Below, piece by piece: positions 47,245-59,296 of a stretch of DNA of 64,000 bases. Each line of letters starts with the position of its first letter. The first letter of the stretch is position 1. The stretch is from Lantana camara. Lineage: Eukaryota; Streptophyta; Magnoliopsida; Lamiales; Verbenaceae. The position numbers and the translations under genes are program-made. The stretch is from NCBI GenBank assembly GCA_037501455.1, contig CM074858.1:49039001-49103000 (forward strand), read 5' to 3'. The notes under the pieces are model-generated. The model searched no databases. It was not told the DNA's origin and was given only the letters and a program-made list of their open reading frames with translations.

Positions 47245-47843
47245 CAGTAGCACCCCAAGCGCAAGGCGCCACATCCCCCGAACTAGAACCCGACACGTGT
47301 AACGAAATGGAGGATCCATACACGCACCAAGCACTAGCGAACGGGTGACAACCGAAAGACCTTCCTAAGCTAGGCACTCTAAACCCTCAAACAGAGTGCG
47401 CAAAACATAAACATACAAAAGCGGAAGCAATAACGAAACCAACCTAGGGATATAGTTAAGTCATACAATGCTTAAAACAATATATATACATATATGCCCT
47501 AACGGGATGAAGCATAACATATAAATTACAAAGTACAAAAGTTCAAGGTGCGGAATGAAATACAGGATCTAAACAAAATGCAGACTCTGACAACCCAACC
47601 AGGATTCAAAAGACAGCAAACCGCCTAGCTCGAACCAACAGACCGGCACCTGCAAACTAAAACATAAAGTAGGAGGGGTCAGTCACACTGACTGAGTGAG
47701 GGGATACACACGCACGCGTACATTCGTATACGGAGCACAGCATATATCATAGAGGGGAGTTCATGAACCGGGGCGTGGTTTTTGCATTCTAAACCATTTT
47801 CACACGTGATAATAGATATAGGTAATAAAAGAATTAGGCCGAA
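47245..47843 (-). mobile_element. LTR E remnant, 3' end (- orientation)
   Basis: It begins AGTAGCACCCCAAGCGC, a degraded inverse of the TGCTACA end. The shared terminal block follows: GGCGCCACATCCCCCG, then GCGAACGGGTGACA, then CCTAAGCTAGGC. No primer-binding site is beside it. It continues at 51886 after the C2 insertion. Confidence 0.65.
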
Positions 47844-50800
47844 TGTGGCACCCCGCACTTGAGGCACCACATCCCCCGCACTATGGCTCAACATGAGTAA
47901 CGAAACAGCTAATCTGCACCCATATCAAACCATAGCGAACGGGAGACAAACATAAAACCTTCCTAAGCCAGGCGGAGCTAGACCCAGAAATGAAAACCAA
48001 ACCACGAAGTATAATGCATTGCAAAGCCAAGGTTCAAGTATACCAACCATAAACAGAGTTTGGGCTCTTCAGGCCTCTTTTATAAAAATCATAGCAAAAC
48101 TCAGTAACAGCAATTCAATAACAATTACAAAATTATTCGAGTTCATGGTATAATACAACGAATCGTACATAATTCCAATACAGATATGAGTGCAGAGACT
48201 CTCCTAACCTAACTTGACCAACACAAAGACTCCAACACCTCCGCCTAGCTCGAAACTCTGAAGCCAAACCTGCACACTAAAGTGTTGGGGAGGGAGAGGG
48301 GTCAGTCTCTAGAAGACTGAGTGAGCAGGAGCGATACATATATATAAAACATGCACATGCAAGTCATAAATCCCGAGCAAGGTTTTATTTGAATTTAGTT
48401 CCCAAAAGGACAAGAAAATAGATAAACAATGCTCGACTTTTACGACTAATTCATATTAAATTCATTCCATTCATAAATCATACATAAATATAAGGCTCGG
48501 CGAGTGAGCGTGCACAACCTCCATCCAAACTCCGACCGTGTACATAAATATCGCTAATATATTGATTAGGCGATCAGGCAATATATCATAATACACACAA
48601 ACCATAAATCATAACATAAACATATGCATTTGGGCAATCCGTGTCCCGGCATTCCCGCATGGTGCATAATTCTATCAAAACATATACATAAGAAGAGGCA
48701 TAAATCCTAACCAACCTTCTTCCTCCGGGTGGTAGACGGGCTTGCAAGACCCGACCACCTCAATCATAGGCCAATGGGGTTTCATGACTCCCCCAAAGGC
48801 ACTCAGCTCCCATTCCCCGCTAAATCTCCTAGCGAAGGCCGGTATCACCGTAGTTTGGTTGGGACTAGTATATGAGATCCCCGTCAGCCCTTGCTTCCTC
48901 GGTTAGCCACATATACTAAGTCCCGGGGCCCGTTCAATAATAAGTTATAAATGTGTCTCGCCAAAACATATCAATTCATAAGTACATAACATAATTCATA
49001 AATACATATCATAATTCATAAGTACATAACATAATTCGTAATTACCTTACCGTGTAATTCGGCATATGCTATATACGTACCTCTCCGTGTCATCCTAATC
49101 CATAGCTAGCATGAAGACACATGGTTTGGAGCATAGCCTCATTACAAAACCATTTTCAAGCTTATATACGCTCATACGTATAATTCAGCAGAATTTACTC
49201 AATAACTTCATTTGAAAACCAAATATATATATGATCATAAGGTTTTGGCCAAAGCTTTTCACGTATGGGTTGTAGGGTTTAATAAGTAGCTAAAACGAAA
49301 ACACCCTCACCTTAACCGTGAAGAAACAAGGATCGAGCACCAAGTGCCTGAACGATCAAAAGCTCTCCACCCTGGAGACAAACTGTACAAAAGACCACAA
49401 GACGTGTTCGTGAGACTCAAGACTCTAAATGAACCATATATGACGCACGGCTATGCTCAAGCAAGATATGAAGGCATAAGGATCATATTAAGTCATGAAA
49501 TATTCATGTGCATTATTAAGGCATTTAACTCATATGTCCAAGTCATTCACTCATTCATTTATTATCATTCAATTCATATTCCCAATCAATTTATTTCAAG
49601 AACTCAAATAGGAGCATAGAACATGTTCAAGCTCTTCCATAATGCTACCACATACTTCATATTACATAACATAGCATATATCCAAGGTTTGACAACAAGA
49701 AGAAATCATATGATATGGAAAATAAGTTATGCGATTCATAAACGATATATAAACACACATAAACGGCATTACGTAAAAGCATGCCTATAACACATCCAAA
49801 AGCCATGAAATTACACCATAATGCTCCCAACATATAGCAAAACAAGTTCATAGTTCAACACAAAAGGAGATAAAATCATTAAGGAGGTGAAACAAATCAA
49901 AAACCGAAAAGGAAGCAACACGGACTGCACAGGGGAAGGGACACGGGGGTGTCACCTTCCTTAGCCAAACTGAGCCACGGGCGTGGCTCAGTACAGAGCT
50001 TCCCAGAAGGTGTGACACGCCCGTGTCTTACTCTTATGAGTAAATGAGACACGGGGGTGTCACGGTACAGAACCAAAACCGTTCACAAAGTTAAACCGGC
50101 AAAACTGCTCCCTTACAAACTCAATCCAAAAACATACCAAATGAACTCTAAATGCTCTGAAACGTAATATACAACATATTTGGCATGTTATGAACATTTT
50201 TCATTTAGAGTGAAAAGGCTAAATCACACGTTAAGATCATCGAATCCATGCAACAAAACTGGGTCGCCAAAATCGCACATATGAACCCTAATGATTCTAT
50301 CATGCCTTGATCAAGTATTTAGGGCTTGAATTTGGATCTGAAACTTTGGGGAATACATGCTAACATACTAAACAACTAATATACATCATATATATGCAAA
50401 ATGGTACAATTTAAAGCACATTAGGGTGACCAACAACCACACATAGGCAACAGCAACAAATCTGTCATGGAGCATGCATAAAAACAGGCCATGTATTTCG
50501 GTTTTGAGGCTTCAAATGGAACCAAATACTTAAATCATGAATGTTAACATATAGAGCAATAAGTGTACATCAACTCCATGCATTTTCACACGAAATGAAG
50601 GCCATTTGATCAAGCAACAATACAATATTTCTCACAGCAGTTCGAAAACAGGGGAAGTAGTTTGAACATCAAGTTTGAAGCTCCATATCTCATAATTTTA
50701 TAAAAGGAGCAAGAGGTGAAATCCTCCTAACATCATATACTATCAGTTAGGAAAGAAATAAGCCAAGAAACAAGCTCATATACTCATTTACAAGCAAGGA

Positions 50801-51885
50801 AATCGGCTACACAAGCAAACAAGATCATAAGAGCAAATTTCCCCAAAAACCCTATTCATGCTCTTAGCCCAAACCCTAACCAAAACTGATCCAAATCATG
50901 ATGTAAGGAGATGAAATCAAGTATAATAGAGTAGAGAAGACATAAATATTCATACCTTGAAGATTTGGTGAAAGAAGATGGTGATTTGAGCTCCAAAATC
51001 ACAAAGGGCCAAGGGTTTCTTCCTTTCTTCTCTTCTTCCCTCTCACGATCAGGCTCAGCAGAAATGAGGGAGATATGGTTCGGCTTTTGCTGCTAAAAGG
51101 GAGAGGAAGGAGTTAACTCTAGGTACAAAAGTCATGGTTAAGGTATGGTTAGGTTAAGAGGTGTTATGGGGTCCCACCATGAAGACTAGTCAACCAAAAG
51201 AAGTTCTTCTTGCACGAGTTGCTCGTTACGGTTGGATTTCGGAGGTCTTAATGATCTCAAAAAGGTATGAGGCTTGTTCCATTGTCTCCGGATCGTCGAT
51301 ACGAAGGCAACGGAGGTGTCGGAATTCGAATCCGAATTCCCGAGCTCAAGATATCACGTACGGAACCAAGGGTGCGCTAATTGCTCGTTAGCCCCCGACT
51401 TGGTTCCACAATCAAATTAAATTCATAAACACGCCAAATGAATCCGAAAACATAAACCGAGCATATAGGCATGTTCATAACACACATATTTACGACATAT
51501 TAAATTTCCATACCAATCCGATATCATTACATATATGAACGAAGCGCAAATAGAACACTCATGCGCATGAACGAATTCATATAGTTATAAATGAATTACT
51601 AAAACTCAAATTCCATATTAAATAAATTTAAAGCCAACTTATAACATGTTGAAATTAATTAACGAAACTACCGAAATATTTAAGGTAACATGAAACCCTA
51701 ATTGAGAATTTAAACACTAAGTATCAAGGTAAAATAAAATGAATTAAATTAAAATAGAAATAGTTTATAGTTTAAAACAAATATAAACATTTATAAACAA
51801 TTAATCATATAATTAAATAATTAAATAGCGAAATTTATAAACAAATACGTCACATTATTATAAACTGAAAAACTGGGGCGTTACA
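47844..51885 (-). mobile_element. Solo LTR C2 (family C) with perfect CCGAA duplication
   Basis: It is 4042 bp. On the - strand it runs from TGTAACGCCCCAG (51885) to GGGGTGCCACA (47844). The duplication CCGAA is at 47839-47843 and 51886-51890. There is no internal domain, so it is a solo LTR. On the - strand the order is donor CTTCAAG|GTATGA (GT at 50955-50954), hairpins (50065-49934), the GCAAGGGCTGACGGGG module (about 48970-48640), the acceptor TGTGCAG|GTTTGG (48270) and CGAGCTAGGCGG. Most ORFs here are under 92 codons and none is recognisable. Confidence 0.92.
49934..50065. repeat. Hairpin cluster in solo LTR C2
   Basis: Four sites match those of C1: GGGACACGGGGGTGTCAC, ACTGAGCCACG-GG-CGTGGCTCAGT, GTGTGACACGCCCGTGTC and GAGACACGGGGGTGTCAC. 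The 11-bp arms of the second are conserved in C1 and C2; its centre differs (AC or GG). Confidence 0.88.
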
Positions 51886-52286
51886 CCGAAGGCCAAAAAC
51901 AACCATATTCTATTAATTGGAAATCCACTCCCGTTCCACGAATAATTTCTTAACAGACTAAGATAACGAAAATCAAACAAAACTCACATACACTATCCGT
52001 CGACCTCAAATGAGCCGTCCCGGATTCAGAACACACACACACATCCGTCGGCCTAAAATGAGCCATCCCGGATTCAGAACACACACCCGTCAGACAAATT
52101 CGGAATCGGAATCAGAATCAGAATCAGAAATCGGAGTCTTACCTTATTCCGAATCATACCTCATTCGTACCTGCACCATTCCACAACATATCATATATAT
52201 ATATAGCATATCGTAAGAACAACATAACTATAATTAAGTTCATACTTCTAGCATACTTATATCCTAACATATTCATATTCTAAACA
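51886..52286 (-). mobile_element. LTR E remnant, continuation
   Basis: It follows the CCGAA duplication of C2 and stops where LTR F1 begins. It contains a 48-bp direct repeat (CCGTCG..TGAGCC(G/A)TCCCGGATTC at 51997 and 52045, with a partial third at 52087) and a GGAATCGGAATCAGAATCAG-type short repeat (about 52101-52136). No gene is visible. Confidence 0.6.
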
Positions 52287-54449
52287 TGTAACGCCCCAAT
52301 TTTCGGCTTTCCAGGTACGCGAATTAATTGCCCAATATGCCTTAATTGTTATATGTTCTTAATTGATCATTATTTTTAATTAAGGACCAAATTACATGAT
52401 TATCTTTTGGGACTAAATTGATCATTTACCAAACCTCACATCCTTAATTGCATAACTTGATTTATCAAGGGACTTAATTGCAATTCGTGCCAATTCATCA
52501 ACTCCAAGGGATGAATCACGTTAAATGTTTCTCCACGCTTCCATTTCATATCATCTTTGAGGATACACAAGAAATACACACCATATTTGCTCCCTTTTTC
52601 CACGATGAAACATCAAAAGAGGGAGAAGAATAATTCATTCATTTGAAGCTAATATTTTGGGGGAAATTGAGAGGCTTGGATTATCATCATCATCATCTCA
52701 ACTTCATCTTCATCTTCTAAGTTCTTCAAAGGAAGAGAGGGAAGCCCACATGTTTTCTTGAAATCTATATATAAAGCTAGGGTTAGGAGTTGTATGAAAT
52801 AGCTTGTATTTTAGTTGTTAGAAGCATGATCACATGATTATAGTTGAATTTCATGATCAAATCTTGAGATTTATGGAATTATATGATGGATTCATATGTG
52901 AGCTTGATATGAGGATTCTTGATGATTAGGCATGAATTATGTGTTTATATTGAGTGTTAATGTCTCCCAAGCATGTATACTTATTTCCCTTCATGAATTC
53001 TAGCTTGTGGAAGTGAATTATGAGTGTTTGGTGAGTTTTGGAGGTTGATTCGTGCTTCCCCTGTTCTTCGTCCCCTGCTTCTGTATCTTCTGTAAAACGG
53101 GAACGGCCTTTCCCGTTCCCTTTGTAATTGGGGAACGGCCCTTCCCATAGATTTGAATAAGGCGCAGGCGGCGAGAGCGGGAACGACCGTTCCCACTTTG
53201 TCTTACAGACGGGAACGGCCGTTCCCATCTTCGGGGAGCGGTTCGGGAGTGGGGGAACGGCCATTCCCATTTTACACTAAAACCTGGAACGGCCGTTCCC
53301 AGGCTCCTGGAAGTGCAGAAACATTCTGCATAAAATTACATTTTTAGCCCCTCGATCCGACGACCTCTTTGACCCCAAATTGTTATTATATGAATGATCA
53401 CATGCCAAAACGTGATATTTGCATGCTACATTGTTCATTTCCTGCCGTCTCGTCATTCGATCATGTCGTGTGTTTATTTGATAACGTTATCAATTTATGG
53501 TCTAATGAGGGTACCAATGTTTCTATTCCTTGCCAATGTTTTCCAGAACAGAGATCGGGATTAATAAGTGCGTTCACACATTCCTGAATCATCGTGTCAA
53601 TTGTTAGCCAGCAAGTCAGATCATGCAAAGCCATGCACGTATCGTGGTTATCGTGTCATTGTCAGGATCATACAAAGTAATTCGGCCTCCATGTTATCGT
53701 GATCATCGTGATTATCGTGTACCTGGGTTCTCCTGGCCAGGTCCCCCTTAGTGAGGGCGCTGGGCTGGTCTTCGGGCTGGCGGTTATCCGTCCAAACACA
53801 GGAAGAACGAAGCCCTATCGTGTACATGCGTTCTCCTGGCCAGGTTCTCCTTAGTGAGGGCGTTGGGCCAGTCTCAGAGCTGGTGGTTGTCCGTCCAACC
53901 ACAGGAAGAACAAACCCTATCGTGTTATCGTGATTGGTGAAGGCTCGCTACCTTTCCATTATCATGTTATCGTGTTACCGTGATTGGAGTGATGGAGTGA
54001 TTGGGGAATTGGAGTGATGGAGTGATTGGGGGTTGATGTGACTAGGATGGTGGTGTTTAATGGAATGATGTGGTAATTCATGAAATCGATATATGCGCAG
54101 TGTTCTTGCAGGTACAACTCTAGAGGGGAACCAGGATGAGTCGAGTCCTTACATTCGAGCCCCGCGAGGTGTAGTTACTTATTTGTTATCATTTCAAGGA
54201 ATTATTGTCCAGGTTACATGTTACGTATTTTAGGAGATGATAATGCATTGATATGTAAACTCCGGGTATGAATTACTTGATAAATGATCGATAGTATATC
54301 ATGCTTCCGCTTTGTCCTGTTGCATGTATGATTCAGTCTCGTCTAGCTTGTTGTTTTCTTTGCATTGTAACCCGTTCGCTATAGGTTGATTCATGTGGAT
54401 CGACCTGTAGTGCGGGGGTGTGGCACCTCCACGTGTCCAGGGTGCTACA
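52287..54449 (+). repeat. LTR F1
   Basis: It is 2163 bp. In order it has a CT-rich exon-like region, the palindrome cluster (53098-53303), TTATCGTG short repeats (53635-53740 and 53930-53990), the minisatellite (two copies, 53727-53930), the acceptor-like CTTGCAG|GTACAAC near 54112 and the terminus GCGGGGGTGTGGCACCTCC. F1 differs most from the later units; for example an 80-codon ORF open in F2-F5 has a stop here. Confidence 0.92.
53098..53303. repeat. Palindrome cluster in LTR F1 (repeated in F2-F5)
   Basis: Six GGGAACGRCCNTTCCC-type palindromes match the A cluster in order and spacing. Copies lie at 55429-55634, 57760-57965, 60108-60313 and 62456-62661. Variation between units affects single arm positions, for example GACCGTTCCC in F1 and GACCATTCCC in F2. 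Confidence 0.92.
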
Positions 54450-54617
54450 TCTTAAGTGGTATCAGAGCCCGGTTGCAAAACCGAGGTTCTAGTGTCGTGT
54501 CAAGTTTAGGTCAAGCAGTTTAGGGATTATTTGCTAGTTCGTGCATTGCATTTCTTTATGATATTACATGCTCGCCCAAGTGAATCCAAGGACGGAATCT
54601 TTTAAGGGGGGCAGAAT
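54450..54617 (+). mobile_element. 168-bp F internal segment with PBS and PPT
   Basis: The primer-binding site TGGTATCAGAGC is at 54457-54468. The segment continues with GGTTGCAAAACCGAGGTTCT as in the A internal domain and ends with GAATCCAAGGACGGAATC, then TTTTAAGGGGGGCAGAAT before TGTAACA. It looks like an A-type internal domain from which all but about 110 bp at the 5' side and 50 bp at the 3' side were lost. It has no coding capacity. Confidence 0.93.
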
Positions 54618-56780
54618 TGTAACACCCCAATTTTCGGCTTTCCAGGTACGCGAATTAATTGCCCAATATGCCTTAATTGTTATATGTTCTTAATTGATCA
54701 TTATTTTAAATTAAGGACCAAATTGCATGATTATCTTTTGGGACTAAATTGCTCATTTACCAAACCTCACATCCTTAATTGCATAACTTGATTTATCAAG
54801 GGACTTAATTGCAATTTGTGCCAATTCATCAACTCCAAGGGATGAATCACGTTAAATGTTTCTCCATGCTTCCATTTCATATCATCATTGAGGATACACA
54901 AGAAATACACACCATATTTGCTCCCTTTTTCCATGATGAAACATCAAAAGAGGGAGAAGAAGAATTCATTCATTTGAAGCTAATATTTTGGGAGAAATTG
55001 AGAGGCTTGGATCATCATCATCATCATCTCAACTTCATCTTCATCTTCTAAGTTCTTCAAAGGAAGAGAGGGAAGCCCACATGTTTTCTTGAAATCTATA
55101 TATAAAGCTAGGGTTAGGAGTTGTATGAAATAGCTTGTATTTTAGTTGTTAGAAGCATGATCACATGATTATAGTTGAATTTCATGATCAAATCTTGAGA
55201 TTTATGGAATTATATGATGGATTCATATGTGAGCTTGATATGAGGATTCTTGATGATTAGGCATGAGTTATGTGTTTATATTGAGTGTTATTGTCTCCCA
55301 AGCATGTATACTTATTTCCCTTCATGAATTCTAGCTTGTAGAAGTGAATTATGAGTGTTTGGTGAGTTTTGGAGGTTGATTCGTGCTTCCCCTGTTCTTC
55401 GTCCCCTGCTTCTGTATCTTCTGTAAAACGGGAACGGCCCTTCCCGTTCCCTTTGTAATTGGGGAACGGCCCTTCCCATAGATTTGAATAAGGCGCAGGC
55501 GGCGAGAGCGGGAACGACCATTCCCACTTTGTCTTACAGACGGGAACGGCCGTTCCCATCTTCGGGGAGCGGTTCGGGAGTGGGGGAACGGCCATTCCCA
55601 TTTTACACTAAAACCTGGAACGGCCGTTCCCAGGCTCCTGGAAGTGCAGAAACATTCTGCATAAAATTACATTTTTAGCCCCTCGATCCGACGACCTCTT
55701 TGACCCCAAATTGTTATTATATGAATGATTGCATGCCAAAACGTGATATTTGCATGCTACATTGTTCATTTCCTGTCGTCTCGTCATTCGATCATGTCGT
55801 GTGTTCATTTGATAACGTTATCAATTTATGGTCTAATGAGGGTACCAATGTTTCTATTCCTTGCCAATGTTTTCCAGAACAGAGATCGGGATTAATATGT
55901 GCGTTCACACATTCCTGAATCATCGTGTCAATCGTTAGCCAGCAAGTCAGATCATGCAAAGCCATGCACGTATCGTGGTTATCGTGTCATTGTCAGGATC
56001 ATGCAAAGTAATTCGGCCTCCATGTTATCGTGATCATCGTGATTATCGTGTACCTGGGTTCTCCTGGCCAGGTCCCCCTTAGTGAGGGCACTGGGCTGGT
56101 CTTCGGGCTGGCGGTTGTCCGTCCAACCACAGGAAGAACGAAGCCCTATCGTGTACATGCGTTCTCCTGGCCAGGTTCTCCTTAGTGAGGGCGTTGGGCC
56201 AGTCTCAGAGCTGGTGGTTGTCCGTCCAACCACAGGAAGAACAAACCCTATCGTGTTATCGTGATTGGTGAAGGCTCGCTACATTTCCATTATCATGTTA
56301 TCGTGTTACCGTGATTGGAGTGATGGAGTGATTGGGGAATTGGAGTGATGGAGTGATTGGGGGTTGATGTGACTAGGATGGTGGTGTTTAATGGAATGAT
56401 GTGGTAATTCATGAAATCGATATATGCGCAGTGTTCTTGCAGGTACAACTCTAGAGGGGAACCAGGATGAGTCGAGTCCTTGCATTCGAGCCCCGCGAGG
56501 TGTAGTTACTTATTTGTTATCATTTCAAGGAATTATTGTCCAGGTTACATGTTACGTATTTTAGGAGATGATAATGTATTGATATGTAAACTCCGGGTAT
56601 GAATTACTTGATAAATGATCGATAGTATATCATGCTTCCGCTTTATCCTGTTGCATGTATGATTCAGTCTCGTCTAGCTTGTTGTTTTCTTTGCATTGTA
56701 ACCCGTTCGCTATAGGTTGATTCATGTGGATCGACCTGTAGTGCGGGGGTGTGGCACCTCCACGTGTCCGGGGTGCTACA
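54618..56780 (+). repeat. LTR F2
   Basis: It is 2163 bp, starting TGTAACACCCC (one base different from the others). Its primer-binding site is at 56788-56799 and its internal segment at 56781-56948. Confidence 0.93.
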
Positions 56781-56948
56781 TCTTAAGTGGTATCAGAGCC
56801 CGGTTGCAAAACCGAGGTTCTAGTGTCATGTCAAGTTTAGGTCAAGTAGTTTAGGGATTATTTGCTAGTTCGTGCATTGCATTTCTTTATGATATTACAT
56901 GCTCGCCCAAGTGAATCCAAGGACGGAATCTTTTAAGGGGGGGAGAAT

Positions 56949-59128
56949 TGTAACGCCCCAATTTCCGGCTTTCCAGGTACGCGAATTAATTGCCCAATAT
57001 GCCTTAATTGTTATATGTTCTTAATTGATCATTATTTTAAATTAAGGACCAAATTGCATGATTATCTTTTGGGACTAAATTGCTCATTTACCAAACCTCA
57101 CATCCTTAATTGCATAACTTGATTTATCAAGGGACTTAATTGCAATTTGTGCCAATTCATCAACTCCAAGGGATGAATCACGTTAAATGTTTCTCCATGC
57201 TTCCATTTCATATCATCATTGAGGATACACAAGAAATACACACCATATTTGCTCCCTTTTTCCACGATGAAACATCAAAAGAGGGAGAAGAAGAATTCAT
57301 TCATTTGAAGCTAATATTTTGGGAGAAATTGAGAGGCTTGGATCATCATCATCATCATCTCAACTTCATCTTCATCTTCTAAGTTCTTCAAAGGAAGAGA
57401 GGGAAGCCCACATGTTTTCTTGAAATCTATATATAAAGCTAGGGTTAGGAGTTGTATGAAATAGCTTGTATTTTAGTTGTTAGAAGCATGATCACATGAT
57501 TATAGTTGAATTTCATGATCAAATCTTGAGATTTATGGAATTATATGATGGATTCATATGTGAGCTTGATATGAGGATTCTTGATGATTAGGCATGAGTT
57601 ATGTGTTTATATTGAGTGTTATTGTCTCCCAAGCATGTATACTTATTTCCCTTCATGAATTCTAGCTTGTGGAAGTGAATTATGAGTGTTTGGTGAGTTT
57701 TGGAGGTTGATTCGTGCTTCCCCTGTTCTTCGTCCCCTGCTTCTGTATCTTCTGTAAAACGGGAACGGCCCTTCCCGTTCCCTTTGTAATTGGGGAACGG
57801 CCCTTCCCATAGATTTGAATAAGGCGCAGGCGCCGAGAGCGGGAACGACCGTTCCCACTTTGTCTTACAGACGGGAACGGCCGTTCCCATCTTCGGGGAG
57901 CGGTTCGGGAGTGGGGGAACGGCCATTCCCATTTTACACTAAAACCTGGAACGGCCGTTCCCAGGCTCCTGGAAGTGCAGAAACATTCTGCATAAAATTA
58001 CATTTTTAGCCCCTCGATCCGACGACCTCTTTGACCCCAAATTGTTATTATATGAATGATTACATGCCAAAACGTGATATTTGCATGCTACATTGTTCAT
58101 TTCCTGCCGTCTCGTCATTCGATCATGTCGTGTGTTTATTTGATAACGTTATCAATTTATGGTCTAATGAGGGTACCAATGTTTCTATTCCTTGCCAATG
58201 TTTTCCAGAACAGAGATCGGGATTAATAAGTGCGTTCACACATTCCTGAATCGTCGTGTCAATCGTTAGCCAGCAAGTCAGATCATGCAAAGCCATACAC
58301 GTATCGTGGTTATCGTGTCATTGTCAGGATCATGCAAAGTAATTCGGCCCCCATGTTATCGTGATCATCGTGATTATCGTGTACCTGGGTTCTCCTGGCC
58401 AGGTCCCCCTTAGTGAGGGCACTGGGCTGGTCTTCGGGCTGGCGGTTGTCCGTCCAACCACAGGAAGAACGAAGCCCTATCGTGTACATGCGTTCTCCTG
58501 GCCAGGTTCTCCTTAGTGAGGGCGTTGGGCCAGTCTCAGAGCTGGTGGTTGTCCGTCCAACCACAGGAAGAACAAACCCTATCGTGTTATCGTGATTGGT
58601 GAAGGCTCGCTACCTTCCCATTATCATGTTATCGTGTTACCGTGATTGGAGTGATGGAGGAAATGGAGTGATGGAGTGATTGGGGAATTGGAGTGATGGA
58701 GTGATTGGGGGTTGATGTGACTAGGATGGTGGTGTTTAATGGAATGATGTGGTAATTCATGAAATCGATATATGCGCAGTGTTCTTGCAGGTACAACTCT
58801 AGACGGGAACCAGGATGAGTCGAGTCCTTGCATTCGAGCCCCGCGAGGTGTAGTTACTTATTTGTTATCATTTCAAGGAATTATTGTCCAGGTTACATGT
58901 TACGTATTTTAGGAGATGATAATGTATTGATATGTAAACTCCGGGTATGAATTACTTGATAAATGATCGATAGTATATCATGCTTCCGCTTTGTCCTGTT
59001 GCATGTATGATTCAGTCTCGTCTAGCTTGTTGTTTTCTTTGCATTGTAACCCGTTCGCTATAGGTTGATTCATGTGGATCGACCTGTAGTGCGGGGGTGT
59101 GGCACCTCCACGTGTCCGGGGTGCTACA
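56949..59128 (+). repeat. LTR F3
   Basis: It is 2180 bp. It carries a 17-bp gain in the GGAGTGATGGAG repeat near 58655, absent from F1 and F2 and present in F4 and F5. Its primer-binding site is at 59136-59147 and its internal segment at 59129-59296. Confidence 0.93.
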
Positions 59129-59296
59129 TCTTAAGTGGTATCAGAGCCCGGTTACAAAACCAAGGTTCTAGTGTCATGTCAAGTTTAGGTCAAGCAGTTT
59201 AGGGATTATTTGCTAATTCGTGCATTGCATTTCTTTATGATATTACATGCTCGCCCAAGTGAATCCAAGGACGGAATCTTTTAAGGGGGGGAGAAT

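Noticed and set aside
52765..52774. TATATATAAA in LTR F1 as a promoter TATA box
   Set aside because: It is conserved in the F array but not at the aligned place in family A, and AT-rich matches are common here. Without a transcript start it cannot be supported.
57140..57382. An 80-codon + strand ORF repeated in F2-F5 as a possible small gene
   Set aside because: It is identical between units because the units are copies, it has a stop in F1, ends in low-complexity His and Phe codons from CAT and TTC repeats, and has no recognisable domain.
57588..57932. A 114-codon - strand ORF rich in GTAVP and ERSFP motifs, also at 740-1084 and other F units
   Set aside because: The repeated peptide is the GGGAACGGCCGTTCCC palindrome read in frame. 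Two overlapping frames and both strands give similar ORFs, as expected from a palindromic repeat without stops.
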